Below, in pieces: positions 56,340 through 64,000 of a stretch of 64,000 nt of DNA. The first letter of the stretch is position 1; every line of letters starts with the position of its first letter. The notes under the pieces are model-generated. The model did no database searches and was not told the origin of the DNA. It saw only the letters and a list, made by a program, of their open reading frames with translations. Location of the stretch: positions 2,672,534-2,736,533 of the forward strand of contig NC_052356.1 of the NCBI RefSeq assembly GCF_009727055.1, read 5' to 3'. The position numbers and the translations under genes were made by a program. The stretch comes from Benincasa hispida. Its lineage: Eukaryota; Streptophyta; Magnoliopsida; Cucurbitales; Cucurbitaceae.

Positions 56340-57100
56340 TTTTTATTAAAAGAAAATTTATAATACAAAGAAAAATAATGAAAAATATCTACCAAATATA
56401 ATATTTATTTGCACGAGGTTTCTCGAGAAGCTTGTTTTGTGGAGTGGAACTTGTGTTGATGTTGATGTTGATGTTAATTTGATGCGATGTGGTTTGATCT
56501 CTAATACTTGATTCTCTGATTCTCTCTTAGTTGGATGTGTACACTTGACTTGAAGAAGCGAAGCGCGTGATTTTATTGAAGTTGATGTCTTGGAAGAGTC
56601 CTTATATCTTCATGAAACTTGTGTCTTCAAGGAGTGTGCAGCTTTAGAAGTCTAGAAGTCTTCTGATTGTTGGGAGAATTCTCTCTCGACTCTCTGGAAT
56701 GTAGAATTGGTGACCCCACAAATGAAGACAGCTTCTCTATAGAGTTTTTTGGTGGGTTTCGTGGGCTTGAGCTTGATTTGTCCATAGGTCTGGCCCTTGA
56801 GCCCAATTAATTGGACATGGACCTTCTTTGGCCTTTGGGACAAATTAAGCTCATTTTTTTGGCTCAACTGAACTTTAGCCCAAATTATAATATCAAATTG
56901 GACCAAATTAATTTCACTCAATCTAACATTTGTGATGAAAACATGCGGGATCATCGGACTTTGCCAATTTATGTCTTTAACTTCAATTTGGGGACACATG
57001 TCAACTTCTAATTGGTTCCAAGATCAATTATTTACAGTTTTATCATTAATTTAATGAATGACGTGCTAATTTGTGATTATCCAAAATTTCTCCTTCAACA
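56340..57100 (-). repeat. Antisense LTR of another retrotransposon family
   Basis: On the minus strand it opens TGTTGAAGGAGAAATTTTGG and contains a likely R/U5 region with CTTCAAGTCAAGTGTACAC and ACATCAACATCAACATC. The right edge is firm; the left edge is not. AATACT flanks both 57100 (57101-57106) and an internal TG (56503-56508), so a shorter 592-bp solo LTR (56509-57100) is possible. No primer site is seen. Confidence 0.5.
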
Positions 57101-57239
57101 AATACTCATTTTCGAGATTTATGCACATTTGTGGTTGCATGAATCTCGAAAAAGATGAAGTTGAAGTCAAAATACAAGTTATTTGTTCTCGATTTAAACC
57201 CCATTTGATGTGCCAACCAAACTATGAATTTAGTATTAG

Positions 57240-57700
57240 GATTTGGGATAAAACTTGGAATATGGCCAAATTTTTAATTTTAGATTTTACTCTAATTTGA
57301 TTTGGACTGGGGGCAAATGCTAAACTTAATTTAAATTTGAGATAAAATTTGGAATATAGCCAACTTTTAATTTGAAAGGAATTTTAGATTTTATTTGCAA
57401 TTTCATTTGGAAATAGGGATAAGAGCCTAAATTTGGATAAATTTGAGATAAAATTTGGAATATGCCCAAGTTTTAATTTTACATCAATTTGAGATTTTAT
57501 CCTTAATTTAATTTAACTTGAGGATAACGTGTAATTTGAATTTTGGATAAGTTTTGGAATATGGCCAAATTTTAATTTGGGATGAGTTTGAGATTTCATC
57601 CTTAATATTATTTGACTTTGAGGATAGGAGGCTAAATTTGGATGATTTGAATTTGGGGATGAAATTTGAAATATGTCCAAATCTCACTTGATGATAAATT
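57240..57700 (+). repeat. Five imperfect tandem copies, about 98-111 bp each
   Basis: The core GATAAAATTTGGAATATGGCC occurs near 57245, 57341, 57448, 57546 and 57657, each followed by AAATTTTAATTT and GAGATTTTATCC variants. Confidence 0.75.
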
Positions 57701-57929
57701 TGAGGACAAAGTCTAAATTTAAAATTTAAAATTTAAAAAAAATAAAAAACACCTTGACAGCGGCAGAATCCTTAGTTTGATTTTTTTTTAATTTAATCCG
57801 AAATTAAGATAAAATCAAATTAAGAAATATAATAAAATCAAATTAGGAAATATAATAAAATCTAATAATTCAAACCAAATATTTATCTCATTTGATTTCC
57901 TAATTCGTCATGGAACCGGGTGAATCCTC

Positions 57930-57937
57930 TATAAATA
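57930..57937 (+). promoter_or_regulatory. TATA box upstream of the tandem arrays
   Basis: TATAAATA in CCTCTATAAATAGGACCCC, followed by a CA-rich possible start region (CCTACATTCCCAACTC) and pyrimidine-rich DNA. Looks like an LTR promoter, but no LTR edge is identified. Confidence 0.45.
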
Positions 57938-58274
57938 GGACCCCAAAAGCCTACATTCCCAACTCAAGTAGCCCTACACAAAGGTAAAAAAGAGAAAAAC
58001 TCTTTTTTTCTTTTTTTTTTTTTCCTTTTCTTTCTTCAATCTCTTTTTTACTTTCCATTTTCCATCATTTGAAATTTTTTTTTTTTTTTTTTTACTAACT
58101 TGTCACCATTTATCGGAATTAAAGCTATTCGTAACTTGCATTCGAGGAAATAACTTTTTTTTATCTCACCAACTCCTTATATATATAAATATTTTTTTTT
58201 TTTTGCAAAGAGTGAGGTTTTCTTGTTCTTTTTTTGCAGCAATGTCCCGATACGTGATCACCGCCTTGACACAC

Positions 58275-59238
58275 ATATGGATGACTGCGGAATGGTCTAA
58301 ACAACCATATTATATCACCACTTCTAGATCAACATAGGATGACCCTGGAAAAGTTTAACAACCCTATTTGATCAACATAAGAATGACCCGGAAATGTCTA
58401 AACAACCCTATTACATCACTTCTTGATCAACACAAGAATGATCCCGAAAAGGCCTAAATAACCTTATTACATCACTTCTCGATCAATATAGGGATGACCC
58501 CGAAAAGGTCTAAACAATCCTATTACATCATCACTTCTTGATCAACATAGAGATGAACTTGGAAAGGTCTAACACTCCTATTTAATCAATATAGGGATGA
58601 CCCTGAAAAGGTCCAAACAACCCTATTACATCACTTCTTGATCAATATTGGGATGACCCCGGAAAGGTAACAACTCTATTACATCACTTCTCAATCAATA
58701 TAGGGATGACCCTAGAAAAGCTAAACAACCCTATTATATCATCACTTCTTGATCAACATAGGGATGGCCCTAGAATGGTCTAACAACCCTATTTGATCAG
58801 TATAAGGATGACCCCGAAAAGGTATAAATAACCTTATTACATCGTCACTTCTTGATCAATATAGGGATAACCCCAAAAAAGTCTAACAACCTTATTTGAT
58901 CAACATAAGGATGACCCTGGAAAGGTCTAAACAACCCTATTACATCACTTCTTTATCAACATAGGGATACCCAGAAAGGTCTAAACAACCCTATTACATC
59001 ACTTCTTGATCAACATTGGGATGACCACGGAACGATCTAAACAACCCTGTTATATCATCACTTCTTGATCAACATAGGGATTACCACGGAAAGGTCTAAT
59101 AATTGTATTGGATCAACATAGGGATGACCTCGGAAAGGTCTAAACAACCATATTACATCACTTCTTGATCCACTACTATACCATGGTTTCGTACACATAG
59201 GGATGACCCCAGAAAGGTCTAAACAACCTTATTATGCC
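58275..59238 (+). repeat. 18-unit minisatellite, long and short units (43-77 bp)
   Basis: Consensus unit CATAGGGATGACCCCGGAAA then GGTCTAAACAACCCTATTAC and ATCACTTCTTGATCAA. Long units (53-59 bp) keep the ACATCACTTCTT part; short units (about 44 bp) lack it and read CCCTATTTGATCAA. Unit 17 carries an extra CACTACTATACCATGG segment. No frame is kept open through the array. Confidence 0.92.
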
Positions 59239-59239
59239 A

Positions 59240-59415
59240 CTCCTTGATTCGACTTTGCAAATGAGGCAGATACACCATCGAGTTTTGAAGATGAGGCAGA
59301 TATGGCATAGTGCTTCAGAACGGAGTTGGGTAAACTAGACTTAATCTCACATATAAGGTGGGGTCAAGCAGACTGAACTTAATCTCGTATATGAGGCAAA
59401 GAGGCGGACTGGACA
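59240..59415 (+). repeat. First part of the GATCTCGCATATGAGG minisatellite
   Basis: Starts within ten bases of the end of the previous array: AATGAGGCAGATAC, GATGAGGCAGATATGG, then ACTTAATCTCACATATAAGG and ACTTAATCTCGTATATGAGG. Cut at about 59415 by copia LTR sequence. Confidence 0.75.
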
Positions 59416-60148
59416 AAATTAAAATTAATCTAAATATTGATTTAAATATAATTTACATGAATAGGGATTCTTGTTTAAATTAGATGTTTTATTAATTTAA
59501 TATTTGATATTAAATTATTATTTAATTAATTAATTTTTTTATTGATTAAATTAAAATTAATTTCAATTTTTTAAGAAATTCAATTTTTGGAAAATTTAAT
59601 TTAAATTATGTTTAATTTCATTTTAAATTAAATATAATAAAATTGGAGAAATTGGATTTTTTAGTGGAAAAATCCAATAGGGTTTTAGTAGAGTTTTCCA
59701 CATTTTGACACCTTGCCCACTCACTTAGTGCTAACTAAAGTGTCAATTAGTTGTATGTTTGAGTGCTTGCATGTTTAAACTTGTTAAATACTTCATCTTT
59801 TAGAAATTTGAAGGGCATGCAATCTAATTTTCTTATTTTTAAAGCAGAAATTGTTTTTTTGCTTTCAAACTCTCTCAAACCCTTTCAATTCCAACTCAAT
59901 TTAGAGTTTCCACCACTCAATCCAATGTTGAGAATAGTAGACAAGTTCCTCTTAGTGGTCTATCATAAATTTTCAAATCAATTTCGTGGAGTTCAGCTAG
60001 GATCAAGAGTGTTTCTACAAAGGTATACACATATGAAATCCTCATTTTTATGAAAACTGTTTTAAGCATGCTTAAAACTCAAATTAAGTATAATTAGAAT
60101 GCTTAATGATTATGTTTGCTTCCACTTTATGCTTATTTATTCCATCAG
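59416..60148 (+). repeat. Copia LTR 3' part, sense
   Basis: AT-rich start (TTGATTTAAATATAATTTACATG), then a GTTTCCACCAC region, TTTCTACAAAGGTA and an end at ...TTTATTCCATCA. The front half of the LTR is missing and no primer site follows; instead the minisatellite resumes with GATCCAGCG. Confidence 0.75.
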
Positions 60149-60950
60149 ATCCAGCGTATGAGGCATAGCCAGGCAGATCGGACTTGATCTCGCAGATGAG
60201 GCAGAACATTACAAACTAGAATTGATCTCGCATATGAGGTAGAACCTAGCAAACTGAACTTGATCTCAAATATGAGGCGGATCCAGACAGACCAGACTTG
60301 ATCTTGCAGATGAAGCGGATCCATGAAGACTTGACTTAATCTTTATATGAGGTGGAGTGAGGCAGACCGACCGTAATCTCGCATGTGAGGTGGAAAGGTA
60401 GATTGGATCTGATCCCCCGTATGAGACACAGCCAGGCAAACCGAACTTGATCTCGCAAATAAGACAGAATATTACAAACCATACTTGATCTCACATATGA
60501 AGTAGAATCTTGTAGACCGAACTTTGATCTCACATATGAGGCAGATCCAGGCAAATCGGACTTGATCTCATAGATGGGGCGAAGAGGCTGACCAGACTTG
60601 ATCCCGCATATGAGGATAGACAGGTAGACTGAACTTGATCTTGTAAATGTGGCAGGACTTTACAAACAAAACTTTATCTCGCATATGAGGTAGATCCTAG
60701 CAAACCGGACTTGATCTTGCATATGAGGCAGATAAGTGGACCAAACTGGATCTCGTGTATAAGGCATAGCCAGGCAGACTGGACTTGATCTCGCGAGATG
60801 AGGTAGAACATTACAAACCAAACTTGATCTCGCATATGAGGTAGAACCTAGCAGACCGAACTTGATCTTGCATATGAGACGAATCTAGGTAGATCGGACT
60901 TGATCTTGCAGGTGAAGCGGAGCCTTGCAGACATGACTTAATCTTAACCT
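60149..60950 (+). repeat. GATCTCGCATATGAGG minisatellite, about 42-bp units with higher-order pattern
   Basis: About 19 units of the form GCATATGAGGCAGAACC, then AGCAAACCGAACTTGATCTC. The distinctive unit with CATAGCCAGGCAGA recurs near 60154, 60419 and 60755 and is each time followed by the CATTACAAACC unit, so multi-unit blocks of about 265 and 336 bp have been duplicated. A minus-strand frame (60554-60336) is a by-product. Confidence 0.9.
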
Positions 60951-62709
60951 TTGTAGAACCACTTGAATCTCGAATTCAACTGCAAGTCTTCTTCAAATCT
61001 TCTTATGAACCACCTCAAGGTCTTCCCTACTATTCTCTTGGAGCCTTAAAGTGGGTAGTGGGACTCAAAATAAGCTTGAATTAAGGAAATTTGGAGAAGA
61101 AGCAGCTCACTGATGCACCATTGAAGAACACCTTCTTCAACCTCAAGTTCTTCAGCAAAAACTTTTCAAGTGCTTCAGTTTACATCCTCAATTCTAAACC
61201 CAATCTCCTCTATTTATTGCAAGACCATCATGCAAAATAGGTTGTTGCATGAGGAACAACTCATGCTTGGAGATTGACTCAAGAAGAAGGTGGGAAATGA
61301 GTGAGCTTCTTGTTGGTGATAATGGAAAATTCCAATTTTTTCCATTTTTGTTGTTTTCAATTTTTTTTTTTACAATTTGATTTCCAAAATCAATTTATTT
61401 TTCAAAAATTGAAAACTATATTAATTTTATAAAAGTAATTCATTAATTAATTTTCTAATAAAATTAATAATAATTAATTAATTAAACAATTTAATTAATT
61501 CTAATTAATTCAATATCAAATATTAAATTAATTTAACACTAATTCCACCATCATGAATTCATATTCATGAATTTAATATTTAAACCATATTTAAATATTA
61601 ATTGATTCTCCAATTCCATTTAATTCTAATTTGAACATTTCAAATTAACTTATCACGTTACTCTAAGGCTAATCCATTTACAAGCTAGTAGGGGACCTCG
61701 TGGACCTACAGATCATGGGCTCCAACGATCCGAGATTAATTGGCTAAACTCTTTACATCGAATTAACCCTCATTCGTTAACTATGGGTCACTGCACTAAA
61801 GTCCAGAGTTGCACTCCTCTATAGATATATTATGTCCACTCAATATAACCAAGATTAGTAAGTTAACCCTTCACAGGTTGTTCATAATAACGGTTGGGTC
61901 AAATGTCTGTTTTACCTCCAAGATTACCTCTTATTCCTTAAGTCTCACTAATCCTCTAATGAACAATTGATTTGTGATCCAATCAACAATCCGAGTCGTC
62001 AATGAGAGGTTAGGGCCCCTTGTTCAAGACCCGGAGTCAGCACTTAAGGAAACAACCTCTCTACTATCCTGAAAGTGGGTAGGAGTGAGTTTCATCTTGT
62101 TTCATCTTGTTTCATCTTGCACCCTATGTCCCCAGCTATCTACCCTGTCTTACCCTGAAATGGAGGTTTATTGAGCCAACCCTCACCTATTCAAATCTAA
62201 GGATAATTCTGAATAAACAAGAGTTCATAGTTAACTTAGGATTAAAGTCATTATCTAAGTCATCGCTTTGAATAGTCAATCTTTAAACAATAAACGGCGT
62301 TATAAAGTAAGAATGACTGATTTCATGGTCCGATCTTGTACAAACCCATTGCACAAGATGCCCCACTCCTCATGTCATAACATGTACGAATTAGGATCAT
62401 ATCGTCTGTATCACTTTACAACTCCTTGTAACAACTACAGAGTGAGCCGCATCCAATAGTGTTACCAGAATAAGGCACCCAACCTCATTCATATACTATA
62501 GATCATTTTGACTATTTAATTGAACCTGATCCACTTTTATATCTCCACATAAAGTTCGAATACTCATGTAATAGTCATGGATCTTTTAGTTTATTGGATT
62601 TATTTCTAAAACGAAATAAGCAATTCATATATTTAATAACAACTTATTGAATTTTCATAATAAGTTTTATTGTTTACAAACCACGAGTTTTAGGAGATAA
62701 AACCCAACA
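60951..62709 (-). repeat. Antisense copia LTR, nearly complete
   Basis: On the minus strand it opens TGTTGGGTTTTATCTCC at 62709 and passes all LTR landmarks to GTGGTTCTACAAAGGTTAAG, then turns into the minisatellite. The last about 150 bp of U5 are missing. A 10-bp unit TTCATCTTGT is repeated three times at about 62091-62120. Its firm end abuts the coding sequence of another copia element at 62710. Confidence 0.87.
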
Positions 62710-64000
62710 GAAATTACATGGAATGTATCGTTATTATCTCATTTAGATCCCTATACAAATCAACGTGAACTTGAAGTTCAGAAAATAATTCATTTGCAAA
62801 ATATAGCAAATCAATTACCAAATGCATTTATAGATGCAAAGAAAGTAACTAAGTCACATATACCAGCTGTAAATATTCCATAAAAAATTAATATCCCAAC
62901 ACAACAAGTTGTCGCTAATGAGACTGGAACATGCCAGAAGCGTGGTAGACTAGTGGATTCCAAAGATAAAAATCCTCAAAAAAAAAATAATTAATAGTCA
63001 AAAAGACTTAGTTGAGGATGTGATACCCATGAAGAAATCCTTGATATGACTAATGAGGAAAGTGAAATACCTAAAGATAATAATGAGATTTCAATAAACT
63101 ATGTCGTGACAGGAAAAATGATGGAATTGAACAAATGTAGTTATTGACACAATTTTTGCGTATAATGTTACTCTTGATATTATATCTAAAAATGAGGATC
63201 CTGAACCAGAATCTATTCAAGAATGTCGACATAGAAAAGGTTGGCTTCAGCGGAAAGAAGCAATCGAGGCAGAATTAAACTCACTTTTAAAACTGCGGGT
63301 TTTTGGACCAGTAGTCCAAATACCAGAAGGTGTCAAACCTGTGGGATACAAATGGGTATTTGTGAGAAAAAGAAATGAAAATAATGAGGTAACAAGATAC
63401 AGAATAAAAGTTTGGATATGCATCTTATGCATATGGTCATAGCATATTTATATGGATCTCTTAATAATGATATTTATATGAGAATCCCATAAGGATTTAA
63501 AGTACCTGAAACATATACATCAAATTCCAAGGAATGGCATACAATAAAGTTATAGATATCACTATATGGATTGAAACAATTAGGACAGATGTGGTACAAT
63601 CGCCTAAATGAATGTTTATTGAAAGAAGGATATCAAAATAATCCTATATGTTCGTGTGTTTTTATAAAGAAATCACAATCAGGATTTGCTATTATAACTG
63701 TATATGTTGATGACTTGAATATAAATGGAATTCCTGAATAGCTTTCAAAGGCAATAGAATATCGTAAGAAAGAATTTAAGATGAAAGATCTCGAAAAAAA
63801 CATAATTTTGCCTTGGTTTGCAAATTGAGCATTTAGCAGATGGAATATTTATTCATCAAGCAACTTATACAAGAAAAATTTGGAAAAGATTTTATATGGA
63901 CAATTTTTTTATTTTAAAACAATCCAAAAATCAAAAGTCCATCATATGTTAATCTCTTAATGATCCACCATTCAACCAATATGCTGCCACATGTCTACAT
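62710..64000 (+). pseudogene. Copia reverse transcriptase of an unrelated family, continues past the window
   Basis: Starts abruptly at 62710 in frame with the ITWNV and PYTNQRELEVQ region upstream of reverse transcriptase. Recognisable further on: ESIQECRHRKGWLQRKEAIEAE (about 63210-63270), VFGPVVQIPEGVKPVGYKW (63299-63355), an ARLVAQG region lost in a deletion near 63408, AYLYGSL (about 63445), LYGLKQ..G.MWYNRL (about 63564-63610), VYVDDLN (63702-63722, catalytic YVDD intact) and LGLQIEHLADGIF with one frame shift. Several stops. It differs clearly from the element 1-5 family, which reads SIYGLKQAS and LYVDDILLIG at the same places. Confidence 0.9.

Noticed and set aside
60336..60554. 72-residue minus frame with repeated SYVR-like motifs
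   Set aside because: Follows the 42-bp unit of the array; the repeat explains the motif.
58275..60950. CRISPR-like regular repeats
   Set aside because: Units are head to tail without unique spacers, unit identity is imperfect, and the setting is plant nuclear DNA.

Overview
The window is plant nuclear DNA, most likely from a cucurbit (Cucurbitaceae). The evidence is long AT-rich spacers, one spliced gene with a plant-only domain architecture, and dense Ty1/copia and Ty3/gypsy retrotransposons using plant primer sites (TGGTATCAGAGC for initiator Met tRNA, a near-perfect tRNA-Asp site). The family assignment is inference from the character of the copia proteins and of the 'gtctatcagtgatagac' type MITEs. 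Only one intact protein-coding gene is supported: a two-exon secreted root-cap/LEA-related protein with an extensin-like proline-rich segment (51181-53458, +). Everything else recognisable is mobile DNA, nearly all of it broken.

Layout. 1-12919: two related copia elements in tandem as internal-LTR-internal-LTR; the shared LTR (2457-4656) looks mosaic. 12920-15385: a DNA-transposon-like repeat with a GTCGG-type minisatellite, then an antisense gypsy integrase fragment. 15386-23671: the 5' LTR and leader of a third copia element, split by a complete non-autonomous gypsy element (17091-22861, minus) with 5-bp target duplications, a tRNA-Asp primer site and a 74-bp perfect palindrome. 23672-30398: a partial copia LTR cut by a fourth copia element, which itself carries a truncated copy of the same gypsy LTR. 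30399-35690: an antisense copia pol remnant carrying a solo LTR with a clean 5-bp duplication. 35690-42130: gypsy LTR scraps, an antisense copia gag and about 3.9 kb of very AT-rich DNA without genes. 42130-50331: an antisense LINE split by a CACTA-type transposon relic and ending at a second CACTA-like element. 51110-53510: the root-cap gene with TATA box and poly(A) signals. 54287-64000: a second GTCGG-type element, truncated copia LTRs, a MITE, three successive tandem-repeat arrays downstream of a TATA box, and an unrelated copia reverse transcriptase running off the right edge.

The elements form a nested stack, so relative order can be read from interruptions: gypsy into copia LTR, copia into copia LTR, solo LTR into antisense RNase H, CACTA into LINE. 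Nothing here forms a cooperating gene system. The most unusual items are the zero-spacer palindrome, the mosaic tandem LTR, the promoter-proximal array block, the W-box cluster in one LTR, and the family-specific short-word clusters in retrotransposon leaders. All coordinates of repeat edges come from reading by eye; edges without TG/CA ends or target duplications are approximate.
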